Source: JBOGVA01 sp050692195 (GTDB taxonomy: Bacteria > Actinomycetota > UBA4738). From it: a DNA stretch of 14,042 nt. Location of the stretch: positions 1-14,042 of the forward strand of contig JBOGVA010000085.1 in NCBI GenBank assembly GCA_050692195.1, written 5' to 3'. Each line of letters starts with the position of its first letter. Position 1 is the stretch's first letter. The translations under genes were made by a program, and so were the position numbers. This document shows positions 6,209 through 13,667 of this stretch, piece after piece. The notes under the pieces are model-generated. The model saw only the letters and a program-made list of their open reading frames with translations, did no database searches and had not been told where the DNA came from.

Positions 6209-7702
6209 TTGATCACATCCCTCCACAACAAGCGCGTGGCAGATGCGGTCCGCCTCAAGAAGCGGGCCATCCGGGAGAAGGACCGGCGGTTCCTGGTGGA
6301 GGGAACTCAGCCGGTGCTCGAGGCACTGATGTCGGGTGTTCGGGTCGATGAGGTGTTCGCCGCCGATCCCCCGGAAGGTCGGGTGGGAGAGATCGCTCGC
6401 ATGGCCCGGGAGGCCGGGATCCCGGTCAGGCAGGTCTCTGCCGACGTCATGGGACACCTGACCTCGACGGTGACCCCCCAGGGTGTGGTGGCCCTCGCCG
6501 GATTCGTGGACGTGCCCCTGGCCGACATCCCGGGGGAAGCCACCTTCGTGGCGGTCCTCGCGCAGGTGCGAGACCCGGGGAACGCCGGGACCGTCCTCCG
6601 CTCGGCGGATGCGGCAGGGGCGGGCGCGGTGGTGTTCACCCGATCCTCGGTGGACGTCTACAACCCGAAGACGGTCAGGGCCACCGCGGGATCGCTGTTC
6701 CACGTGCCGGTGGCCCGGGAGGTCGATGTGGAGGAAGCGATCGCTTGGCTGCGGGGGCGCGGGTTCACGATCCTGGGTGCTTCGCCTGACGGTCGCAGGT
6801 CGATCTACGAGACGGACCTATCTGGACCCACCGCCGTGATGTTCGGCAACGAGGCTCGAGGGCTCGCCCCGGAGGTGGTCGCCCTGGCCGACCACACGGT
6901 TCGCGTGCCAATCCAGGGCCGCGCCGAGTCTTTGAACCTCGCGGCCGCGGCCACGCTCGTGATGTTCGAGTCGGCTCGCCAGCGGTTCGATGCCGATCCG
7001 CTCGCCCAAGTGGTGGCCGGCGCCGCTCACGACATCCGCTCCCCCCTGACCGCCATGCGCGGATTCGCCGGCACGCTGGTCTCGAAGTGGGATCGCCTCA
7101 CGGAGGACCAGCGCTCGACGATGCTCCAGGCGCTGATCCACGAATGCTCGCGCATGGACGTGGTGGTGGCCCAGCTCGTCGACGCCGCTCGCGTCCTCTC
7201 GAACAGGCTCGAGCTCCGGCCCGAACCCACCGACCTGCTGGCGCTCGCTCGGACCGTGGCCGAGGAGATGGGCCGATGGGCGTCGGTGGACGTCGTCGTA
7301 TCCGGCGAGGGCGGAACGGCCAGGCTCGACCCTTCCCGGCTGCGGACCATCCTGATCGCGCTGATCGAGGGAGCGCAGTGGTGGGGGGAGTCCGGCCCGA
7401 TCCACGTGACCGTCGGCGGCGCAGCGACCCCCACCCTGAGGGTTTCTCGGGCTGGCTCCTGCCTGGACCCGGAGGGAGCGACGGCGCTGTTCCGGCCACG
7501 GGCTCCCGGCACGGGGGGCGGGAGCAAAGCCGGGCTCTTCGTGGCCAAGGCCCTGATGGAAGCACAGGGCGGGAGCCTGGACGTCGAAACCGCCGGTGCG
7601 GTCACCTTCGTCGTGACGTTTCTCTCCGAAGGTGGCCGGAGGATCCCGAGGTCAAGCGATGGGCTGTTCCCATCAGAGGTGGGTAAGGAACTCCTCAGCT
7701 AG
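6209..7702 (+). CDS. SpoU/TrmH-family RNA 2'-O-methyltransferase fused to a degenerate histidine-kinase-like module
   Basis: Residues 1-263 form a complete RNA ribose 2'-O-methyltransferase. A small substrate-binding domain lies at about 26-97 (FLVEG start). SPOUT motif 1 includes DPGN at 122-125 and Arg131; motif 2 is MFGNEARGL at 211-219; motif 3 is PIQGRAESLN at 234-243. This trefoil-knot enzyme uses S-adenosylmethionine to methylate 23S rRNA or tRNA. In the same frame, residues 272-290 are a HisKA H-box (AHDIRSPLTAM, His274), then a helical dimerisation region, then an HATPase-like fold to about 480. Its N-box has Gly388 where the metal-binding Asn is expected, the G1 region has Arg414 in place of the ATP-binding Asp, and a glycine-rich segment lies at 434-449. 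Homology to the methyltransferase family begins right at the TTG start, although the upstream SD is weak. Total 497 residues versus about 250-280 for relatives. The RNA target is unknown; position after rplT suggests rRNA. Confidence 0.88.
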   Translation: MITSLHNKRVADAVRLKKRAIREKDRRFLVEGTQPVLEALMSGVRVDEVFAADPPEGRVGEIARMAREAGIPVRQVSADVMGHLTSTVTPQGVVALAGFVDVPLADIPGEATFVAVLAQVRDPGNAGTVLRSADAAGAGAVVFTRSSVDVYNPKTVRATAGSLFHVPVAREVDVEEAIAWLRGRGFTILGASPDGRRSIYETDLSGPTAVMFGNEARGLAPEVVALADHTVRVPIQGRAESLNLAAAATLVMFESARQRFDADPLAQVVAGAAHDIRSPLTAMRGFAGTLVSKWDRLTEDQRSTMLQALIHECSRMDVVVAQLVDAARVLSNRLELRPEPTDLLALARTVAEEMGRWASVDVVVSGEGGTARLDPSRLRTILIALIEGAQWWGESGPIHVTVGGAATPTLRVSRAGSCLDPEGATALFRPRAPGTGGGSKAGLFVAKALMEAQGGSLDVETAGAVTFVVTFLSEGGRRIPRSSDGLFPSEVGKELLS

Positions 7703-7717
7703 CCTCTACTCGCCCGG

Positions 7718-7723
7718 TACACT
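7718..7723 (+). promoter_or_regulatory. candidate -10 element for pheS, leaderless layout
   Basis: TACACT fits TANNNT and ends ten bases before the pheS ATG. No SD-like sequence lies between them, and no convincing -35 hexamer is present. This spacing would start the transcript at or within a few bases of the ATG, as in leaderless actinobacterial messages. Confidence 0.4.
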
Positions 7724-7733
7724 CCCATCCACC

Positions 7734-8813
7734 ATGGCCCTACAGATGCGCGCGGATGAAGCGCTTCGCACGCTCCAAGGGGAGCTGGCGAGAGGCCGGG
7801 ATCTGATCGCTGCGGCCGGCACCCTTGAGGAGCTGGAGAGGGCCGAGATCTCGGTCCTCGGCCGGAAGTCCCCGCTGGCTTCGGTCCAGCGGGGCCTCGG
7901 CGGGCTGAGTGAGGAAGATCGCCGCAGGGTCGGACAACGAACCAACGAGGTTCGGGAAGAGCTCCGTTCGAGGATCGACCAGCGACGCACCGCACTCGAT
8001 GCGGAGCGGGAGGCCTCGATCCTGGAGGCCGATCGGATCGACCTCACCCTCCCCGGGCGGCGCCCCCGGCCGGGCTCGCTCCACCCGCTGACCATGGTCC
8101 AGTACGAGATCGTCGACATCTTCACTCGCATGGGTTATCGAGTGGTGGAGGGGCCCGAAGTGGAGACCGAGTACTACAACTTCGACGCCCTGAACTTCCC
8201 GCCCGATCACCCGGCCCGCGCCCTCATGGACACGATCTATCTCGACGTTCCCGGACTAGATGGCCTGCTGCTCAGAACCCACACCTCGCCCATGCAGATC
8301 CGGGTCATGGAGTCCCAGCCACCTCCTGTGTACGTGGTCGTTCCCGGCCGCGTCTTCCGCAACGAGGAGATCACCGCCAAGAACATGCCGGTGTTCCACC
8401 AGGTGGAGGGCCTCGCGGTCGACGAAGGGATCAGCTTCGCGGACCTCAAGGGCACGCTCGAGGCCTTCTATCGGGCGCTGCTCGGTCCGGAGAGGCAAGT
8501 GCGCCTGACGCCGTCCTTCTTCCCATTCGTCGAGCCCGGAGCGCAGGTGGAGGTGTCGTGCTTCGTGTGCGGTGGAACCGGCTGCCGGACCTGCGCCGGT
8601 GTGGGGTGGATCGAGACCATGGGAGCCGGCATGGTGCACCCGGCCGTCCTGGAGAACGTCGGGTACGACCCCGAGCGGTACACGGGGTTCGCCTTCGGAG
8701 GCGGATACGACCGGCTGGCCATGATTCGTTTCGGCATCCCGGACATCCGCCTGCTGTGGGAGAGCGACGTGCGCCTCCTCGAGCAGCTTCAGGGAGCGGG
8801 AATGAGCCGGTGA
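7734..8813 (+). CDS. pheS: phenylalanyl-tRNA synthetase alpha subunit
   Basis: Catalytic alpha subunit of the alpha2-beta2 enzyme that charges tRNA-Phe in the cytoplasm. The N-terminal 100 residues are a charged helical arm that binds tRNA. The class II core contains THTSPMQIRVM, motif 2 PGRVFRNEEI (about 204-213) and motif 3 FGGGYDRLAM (about 321-330, with Arg327). A C-x2-C-x4-C-x2-C cluster occupies 276-287 before GWIETMGAGMVHP, as in many PheS proteins. Length 359 is normal. ATG 7734 is preferred over the in-frame ATG 7746 because of the TACACT element ten bases upstream; neither has an SD. An upstream in-frame start at 7632 lies inside the previous gene and adds no conserved residues. The stop overlaps the pheT start. 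Confidence 0.97.
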   Translation: MALQMRADEALRTLQGELARGRDLIAAAGTLEELERAEISVLGRKSPLASVQRGLGGLSEEDRRRVGQRTNEVREELRSRIDQRRTALDAEREASILEADRIDLTLPGRRPRPGSLHPLTMVQYEIVDIFTRMGYRVVEGPEVETEYYNFDALNFPPDHPARALMDTIYLDVPGLDGLLLRTHTSPMQIRVMESQPPPVYVVVPGRVFRNEEITAKNMPVFHQVEGLAVDEGISFADLKGTLEAFYRALLGPERQVRLTPSFFPFVEPGAQVEVSCFVCGGTGCRTCAGVGWIETMGAGMVHPAVLENVGYDPERYTGFAFGGGYDRLAMIRFGIPDIRLLWESDVRLLEQLQGAGMSR

Positions 8814-11194
8814 GGATCGTCCTTTCCTGGCTGAAGGAGTACTGCCCGGTGGAGCTTGCGCCGGAAGAGCTCGGGGAGCTCATGTCCGCGAAGGGGCTCC
8901 ACGTGGAGTCGATCGACCGGCCGTGGGCCGGACTCTCCGGCGTGGTCGTCGCCCGCGTTCTGGAGGTTCGGGATCATCCCGACTCGGACAAGCTGTGCCT
9001 GGCCCGAGTGTCCTACGGATCCGGGGAGCGAGAGCTCGTCGTGGGCGTGCGGAACATGAAGGCGGGGGACCTGGTGCCGCTGGCCGGGCCCGGGACGCAC
9101 CTGCCGACGCTGCCCGAGCCGCTCTCGGCCCGGGAGATCCGCGGCGTTGTCTCGGAGGGGATGCTCTGCTCCCCGCGCGAGCTGGGTATCTCGCCGGATC
9201 ACACGGGCATCATGGTCCTTCCGCCGGACACGCCGCTGGGGGCGGACTTCAAGTCTGAATTCGGCCTGGACGACGTCGTCCTCGAACTGGAGATCGAAAC
9301 GAACCGTCCGGACCTGCTGTCCGTGCTCGGGGTGGCCCGCGAGGTTGCGGCGGCCACCGGAGTTTCCCTCACCCTTCCTGACTCGTCCGTGGCCGAGGGC
9401 GCCGAGAGGGCCGAGGGCGCCGCCCGAGTGGACGTGCAGGACACGGACAAGTGCCCTCGCTACCTGGCCCGGGTCATCCGGGAGGTGCGGGTTGGACCGT
9501 CCCCGATCGGGATCCAGGCGCGCCTCACCGCGGCAGGCATGCGCCCTGTCTCGAACGTCGTCGATGCCACGAACTACACGATGCTCGAGATGGGGCACCC
9601 GATGCATCCCTTCGACCTTGATCTGCTCGAGGGCAGAGGTGTGGTCGTCCGACGGGCCGGTCCCGGGGAGCGCCTGGTCACCCTCGACGACGTCGAGCGG
9701 GTGCTGACCGAGGACGACCTGGTGATCGCCGACGCATCCAGGGTGGTGGGGATCGCCGGAGTGATGGGCTCGGCCGTGGGGGAGGTGTCCCCGTCCACCT
9801 CGAACGTCCTTCTCGAGAGCGCTTTCTTCGAACCTCGAGGGATCTTCAGGACGTCCAGGCGGCTCATGCTCCATTCGGAGGCCTCCGCACGGTTTTCGCG
9901 CGGAGCCGACCGCGAAGCGCCCGAGGCCTCCGCCGCCCGGGCTGCCCGGCTGATGGTCGAGTGGGGGGGAGGGGTGGTCCTGGCCGGCGCCATCGACGTC
10001 GGCCGGGCTCCGCCGCGCCGGGTCATCGCCGTCAGGCCGGCCCGGACGTCGCTCGTCACCGGGCACGAGGTCTCGGCCGCGGAGATCGCCGAGGCGCTGG
10101 GCCGCCTGGGCATGCACACAGAGAAGGCGAACGGCGCGGTCCAGGTGGAGGTGCCGAGCTACCGCCCGGATCTCCAGCAGGAGATCGACGTGATCGAGGA
10201 GGTCGTCCGGGTCCACGGGTACGAGAACGTCGGGTCGACCCTGCCCGACACCCGGCAGGTGGGAAGCCTCCCGTCCACCGACAGGCTCCGGCGCCGGATC
10301 AGAGAGGCGCTGGTCCGGGCGGGCTTGCGCGAGGCGCTGTCCCTGTCGTTCGCATCGGCCGACGACCTCGAGGCGATGGGCCACACGGATGCCGTGCGGA
10401 TGGCGAACCCGCCGTCCGCGGACCAGCCCTTCCTGCGCACGAACCTGATCCCGGGCCTGCTGCGGGCGCTGGCCAGGAACCTGTACCGCGGGCTCCCCGG
10501 GGCTGCGCTGTTCGAGGTGGGTCACGTTTTCCGCCCCGGCCGATCCGGCGGGGATCCCGTGGACGAGCGCGAGTTCGTGGCCGCCGCCCTCACGGGGCCT
10601 GCAGGGCAGGGCCTCCACGCCGAACGGCGAGAGCTCGACGTGCTGGATGCAAAGGGCGTCCTGGAGGCCCTGATGGATGGGCTGACCGTGGCGGACTGGA
10701 GCCTCGGCGACCCCGCGGGGATCCCCTTTCACCCCGCACGGTCGGCCGCCGTGCTGGTGGCGGGGACGCCGGCCGGGATCCTGGGCGAGATCGATCCGGG
10801 CGTCCGTGAGCGGCTCGACCTCGGCGGCCGGGTCGCGGTCTTCGAGCTCGACGTGAGCGTGCTGGCAGCCCGGTCCGGGGAGGTGCCGGCGTTCCGGGCA
10901 ATCCCCCGTTTCCCCCCGGTCCACCGCGACCTGGCCTTCGTGGTCGACGAGGACATCCCTGCCGGCACGGTTCGCGACGAGATCCTCTCCGCCGGCGGAG
11001 GGATGCTCGAGATGGTCGTTCTGTTCGACGTGTTCACGGGCGGTCCCATACCGGCGGGGAAGAAGAGCCTTGCCTTTTCCGTGGACTTCCGCGCTCCAGA
11101 CCGGACGCTCACCGACCAGGAGGCGGAGGAGGAGGTTCGCCGGATCGTGGATCGGCTGGCCTCGCGGTTCGGGGCCGAGCTCCGCTCGGGCTGA
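8810..11194 (+). CDS. pheT: phenylalanyl-tRNA synthetase beta subunit
   Basis: Beta subunit of the heterotetramer, carrying tRNA recognition and proofreading of mischarged Tyr-tRNA-Phe. The protein has 794 residues, typical length. The N-terminus RIVLSWLKEY is followed by an EMAP-II-like tRNA-binding domain at about 40-150 (with HPDSDKL). The B3/B4 editing domain includes MGHPMHPFD near 261; the B5 domain is at about 405-475 (SYRPDLQQEIDVIEEVVRVH); a pseudo-catalytic domain follows, and the C-terminal anticodon-binding domain begins with FPPVHRDLAFVVD near 700. The GTG at 8810 is preferred: it overlaps the pheS stop by four bases and has a GGGAG-type SD upstream. Earlier in-frame sequence is antiparallel noise inside pheS. 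Confidence 0.97.
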   Translation: MRIVLSWLKEYCPVELAPEELGELMSAKGLHVESIDRPWAGLSGVVVARVLEVRDHPDSDKLCLARVSYGSGERELVVGVRNMKAGDLVPLAGPGTHLPTLPEPLSAREIRGVVSEGMLCSPRELGISPDHTGIMVLPPDTPLGADFKSEFGLDDVVLELEIETNRPDLLSVLGVAREVAAATGVSLTLPDSSVAEGAERAEGAARVDVQDTDKCPRYLARVIREVRVGPSPIGIQARLTAAGMRPVSNVVDATNYTMLEMGHPMHPFDLDLLEGRGVVVRRAGPGERLVTLDDVERVLTEDDLVIADASRVVGIAGVMGSAVGEVSPSTSNVLLESAFFEPRGIFRTSRRLMLHSEASARFSRGADREAPEASAARAARLMVEWGGGVVLAGAIDVGRAPPRRVIAVRPARTSLVTGHEVSAAEIAEALGRLGMHTEKANGAVQVEVPSYRPDLQQEIDVIEEVVRVHGYENVGSTLPDTRQVGSLPSTDRLRRRIREALVRAGLREALSLSFASADDLEAMGHTDAVRMANPPSADQPFLRTNLIPGLLRALARNLYRGLPGAALFEVGHVFRPGRSGGDPVDEREFVAAALTGPAGQGLHAERRELDVLDAKGVLEALMDGLTVADWSLGDPAGIPFHPARSAAVLVAGTPAGILGEIDPGVRERLDLGGRVAVFELDVSVLAARSGEVPAFRAIPRFPPVHRDLAFVVDEDIPAGTVRDEILSAGGGMLEMVVLFDVFTGGPIPAGKKSLAFSVDFRAPDRTLTDQEAEEEVRRIVDRLASRFGAELRSG

Positions 11195-11199
11195 CGGGA

Positions 11200-11205
11200 T
11201 AGCAT
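11200..11205 (+). promoter_or_regulatory. candidate -10 element for argF, leaderless layout
   Basis: TAGCAT ends nine bases before the argF ATG and begins five bases after the pheT stop. No SD-like sequence precedes the ATG. The layout matches those before pheS and the first permease gene. argF could also be read through from pheT. Confidence 0.35.
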
Positions 11206-11214
11206 CGTCCGGAC

Positions 11215-12135
11215 ATGGCACGCAACTTCCTGTCCATCGACGACCTCACCCCACGGCAGCTGGCCGACCTGCTCGAGCTTTCCGCCAAGGTCAAGTCCTC
11301 TCCCGCGGATTTCTCCGGTCGCTTGACGGGGTCGGCCGTGGCCATGATCTTCGAGAAGCCCTCGACCCGCACCCGGGTCTCGTTCGAGGTCGCGCTTGCC
11401 TCGCTGGGGGCCCACCCGTTGGCCCTCGCCTCGGCCGAGCTGCAGCTCGGCCGGGGCGAGACGATCGAGGACACTGGGCGCGTGCTGTCCCGGTATGTCG
11501 ACGCGATCGTCCTTCGGACCTTTGGCCAGGAGCGGCTGGAAGCCCTGGCCAGGACCTCCACCGTCCCGGTGATCAACGCCCTGTCGGACTTCGAGCACCC
11601 CTGTCAGTGCGTGGCCGACCTGCTCACCGTGATTGAGAAGAAGGGGGATCCGGCCGGCCTGACGCTCGCCTACCTGGGAGACGGGAACAACGTGGCTCAT
11701 TCGCTGCTGCTCGGGGGGGCCAAGGCCGGGATGACCGTCCGGGTGACCACCCCTCCCGGGTACGAACCCATCCCTCAGGTGGTTCAGCGGGCCAACGAGA
11801 TCGGTGAGGAGACCGGCGGCGCCGCCCTGGTGAGCAACGACCCGGTGGCGGCCTGCCAGGGCGCCGACGTCCTGTACACGGACGTGTGGGCGTCGATGGG
11901 GCAGGAAGAAGAAGCGGAGGAGCGGATGCTGGTCTTCGGCCCGTACCGGCTGGACGGCGCCGCGGTGGCTCGAGCGGCGGGAGATGCAATCGTCATGCAC
12001 TGCCTGCCGGCGCATCGGGGACAGGAGATCACCACCGAGGTCATCGACGGCCCGCAATCGGTGGTGTGGGACCAGGCGGAGAACCGGCTCCACACGCAGA
12101 AGGCACTTCTTCTCTGGCTGTTCGACAGGGCCTGA
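11215..12135 (+). CDS. argF: ornithine carbamoyltransferase
   Basis: Makes citrulline and phosphate from carbamoyl phosphate and ornithine in arginine synthesis; a cytoplasmic trimer. The carbamoyl-phosphate loop STRTR is at residues 50-54 within a FEKPSTRTRVSFE context, HPCQ is at 128-131, the ornithine-binding region DVWASMGQE starts at 223 with the SMG loop at 227-229, and HCLPAHRG is at 262-269. Length 306 is normal. These motifs distinguish it from aspartate carbamoyltransferase. The gene lies 20 bases after pheT. In actinobacteria argF usually lies in argCJBDFRGH near pheST; here none of the others is between pheT and argF, and the next gene is on the opposite strand. Confidence 0.97.
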   Translation: MARNFLSIDDLTPRQLADLLELSAKVKSSPADFSGRLTGSAVAMIFEKPSTRTRVSFEVALASLGAHPLALASAELQLGRGETIEDTGRVLSRYVDAIVLRTFGQERLEALARTSTVPVINALSDFEHPCQCVADLLTVIEKKGDPAGLTLAYLGDGNNVAHSLLLGGAKAGMTVRVTTPPGYEPIPQVVQRANEIGEETGGAALVSNDPVAACQGADVLYTDVWASMGQEEEAEERMLVFGPYRLDGAAVARAAGDAIVMHCLPAHRGQEITTEVIDGPQSVVWDQAENRLHTQKALLLWLFDRA

Positions 12136-12144
12136 GGACAAAGG

Positions 12145-12169
12145 TCAGCGAGGAGCAGTCCCTCGCTGA
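12145..12169. terminator. hairpin at the convergent argF / ABC gene junction
   Basis: TCAGCGAGG (12145-12153) pairs perfectly with CCTCGCTGA (12161-12169) around the loop AGCAGTC, a 9-bp GC-rich stem. It begins nine bases after the argF stop and contains the last codons and stop of the minus-strand ATPase gene. It could end transcription from both sides. T-runs are poor: only TTTG follows on the minus strand. Confidence 0.45.
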
Positions 12170-12855
12170 GTGACCTGCCCGACCCTGCCGTCGCGGATCC
12201 CCAGGATCCTGTCGGCGAACCGGACGATCTCGAAGTTGTGGGTGGCGACCAGGCAGCACGTGCCCTCTCCGGCTGCGAAGCGGAGGGCCCGGAGGATGCC
12301 TCCGGCCCAGACGGCGTCCTGATGGCCGGTCGGCTCGTCGGCCAGGAGCAGCCGTGGTGAAAGGACCAAGGCCCTGGCCAGGGCCGTCCGCTGCTGCTCG
12401 CCGATCGACGTCTCCAACGGATCGCGGTTGGCCAGCTGGGCCAGGCCCAGTCCCGAGATCAGTCCGGCGGCCCTTCTGCGCCGTCCTTCGGCCGGCCCTC
12501 CGTCGGAGCCCAGCATGACCGGCAGCTCCACGTTCTCCCGAACGGAAAGCTCCTCGATCAGTCCGAGGGTCTGAGGAACGATGGCGATCTCGGACCATGG
12601 ACGGTTCGCCGGCTCCCTGTCCGGGTGGCTTCCATGCCACACGACCTCGCCCCCGTCCGCGCTCTCCCACCCACACAGGATGTTGAGCAGCGTGCTCTTT
12701 CCCGACCCGGAGGGCCCAAGCAGGGCCACCACCTCTCCCGGATGAAGGAGGAAGCTCACCTCTTGCAGCGCATGGACCGATTCGGGGCCCCGAGCGTAGG
12801 ACTTCGAGAGGCTCCTGGCCTCCACGAGCGTCGCCGATCGGGCCGCCGCGGTCAT
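12145..12855 (-). CDS. ABC transporter ATP-binding protein, MacB/LolD-like, with atypical signature motif
   Basis: Cytoplasmic ATPase of an export-type ABC system, 236 residues, typical of LolD/FtsE/MacB nucleotide-binding proteins. Walker A GPSGSGKS is at 48-55, the Q-loop Gln95, Walker B LLLADE at 169-174 and the switch His206. The signature, normally LSGGQ or LSGGE, reads TSIGEQQR at 149-156, so the first Gly is Ile, and the D-loop reads GHQD rather than the usual GNLD. The site formed by this signature may be weakened, as in asymmetric ATPase pairs. The ATG at 12855 overlaps the stop of the upstream ATPase gene (ATGA), so the two are translationally coupled. With that gene and the permease upstream it forms one operon. 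Substrate unknown. Confidence 0.92.
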   Translation of the reverse strand: MTAAARSATLVEARSLSKSYARGPESVHALQEVSFLLHPGEVVALLGPSGSGKSTLLNILCGWESADGGEVVWHGSHPDREPANRPWSEIAIVPQTLGLIEELSVRENVELPVMLGSDGGPAEGRRRRAAGLISGLGLAQLANRDPLETSIGEQQRTALARALVLSPRLLLADEPTGHQDAVWAGGILRALRFAAGEGTCCLVATHNFEIVRFADRILGIRDGRVGQVTQRGTAPR

Positions 12856-13667
12856 GGCGGGGTGATCTCCACCTTCCCATCCTCGAAGCGGATCACGGCT
12901 CGGCGATCTGGGAACATGCGGAGCGCTCCGGGGGGAAGCTGGATCCGGCCCGACCCGTCGATCACCCCGAGCTCACGATCCTGAGTCGTCTCCGCCTCCA
13001 GCGCTCCGTGGCGGAGCGAGAGGATCCGATCGGCGGCTCCGGTCACGATCGGATCGTGGGTCGCCAGCACGAAGCTCGTTCCCTCCCCGGCCAGCCCTCC
13101 GATCATCTCGACGAGCCGGCGCCCGGACTCGGTGTCCAGCTCCGCGGTCGGCTCGTCGGCCACCACGAGGGCGGGCCCTCCGATGACGGCGGAGGCCAGC
13201 GCGACCCGCTGCTGCTCGCCTCCGGAGAGCTGGTGGGGCAGGTTCCTCTCCCGATCCCGAAGCCCCAGCCGGACGAGGAGGTCGCGGGCCTGCCCCCGGC
13301 GAGGACTTCCTCTCTGCCGCGCGGCGTGCTCGACGATCTTCAGGGCCGAGAGGTACGGGATGAGGTTGTCCGAGGGCCGCTGGAACATGTACCCGACGAG
13401 GCGGCGGCGAATGGATCGGCGCCTGGCCGCCCCGAGGCCAGACACGTCGGTGCCGCCGATGCGAACCTGCCCGGCGGTCGGCCGATCGATGCACGCCAGG
13501 ATCCGAAGCAGCGAGGACTTTCCCGACCCGGAGGGACCCACAACCGCCGTGATGGCCCCCGAGGGGAACACCGCGTCGATGTCCTTCAGCGCCTGGACCT
13601 CGCCCGTGGCGCTCCAGTAGATCTTCACCACCCCGATGCAGGCGGCAGCCTGGCCGTCAGCCCGCAA
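12852..13667 (-). CDS. ABC transporter ATP-binding protein, MacB/LolD-like, with AbrB-like C-terminal tail
   Basis: Export-type ABC ATPase of 271 residues. Walker A GPSGSGKS is at 44-51, Q-loop Gln96, a canonical signature LSGGEQQR at 147-154, Walker B ending Asp171-Glu172, and switch His204. The core ends near 228. The remaining 40 residues (about 232-271) read as a small beta-rich segment, VIDGSGRIQLPPGALR then VIRFEDGKVEITPP, resembling an AbrB/MazE swapped-hairpin unit. The TTG start at 13667 is supported by GGAGGTGAT nine bases upstream, located inside the end of the permease gene; the two genes overlap by 11 bases. A shorter start at the tandem GTG codons (residues 13-14) would cut into the conserved first strand. 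Substrate unknown. Confidence 0.92.
   Translation of the reverse strand: MRADGQAAACIGVVKIYWSATGEVQALKDIDAVFPSGAITAVVGPSGSGKSSLLRILACIDRPTAGQVRIGGTDVSGLGAARRRSIRRRLVGYMFQRPSDNLIPYLSALKIVEHAARQRGSPRRGQARDLLVRLGLRDRERNLPHQLSGGEQQRVALASAVIGGPALVVADEPTAELDTESGRRLVEMIGGLAGEGTSFVLATHDPIVTGAADRILSLRHGALEAETTQDRELGVIDGSGRIQLPPGALRMFPDRRAVIRFEDGKVEITPP

Noticed and set aside
7004..7030. Separate internal start that would make the kinase-like region an independent gene
   Set aside because: There is no stop between the two parts and no SD before the in-frame GTG codons near 7010, so a single fused product is the simpler reading.
8559..8594. C-x2-C-x4-C-x2-C cluster in PheS as a novel insertion
   Set aside because: I recall the same cysteine pattern before GWxE in many bacterial PheS proteins, so it is a family trait.
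8789..11221. Long minus-strand open frame (about 810 codons) opposite pheT
   Set aside because: It exactly mirrors pheT, has no recognisable domain, and reflects rarity of stops opposite GC-biased codons.
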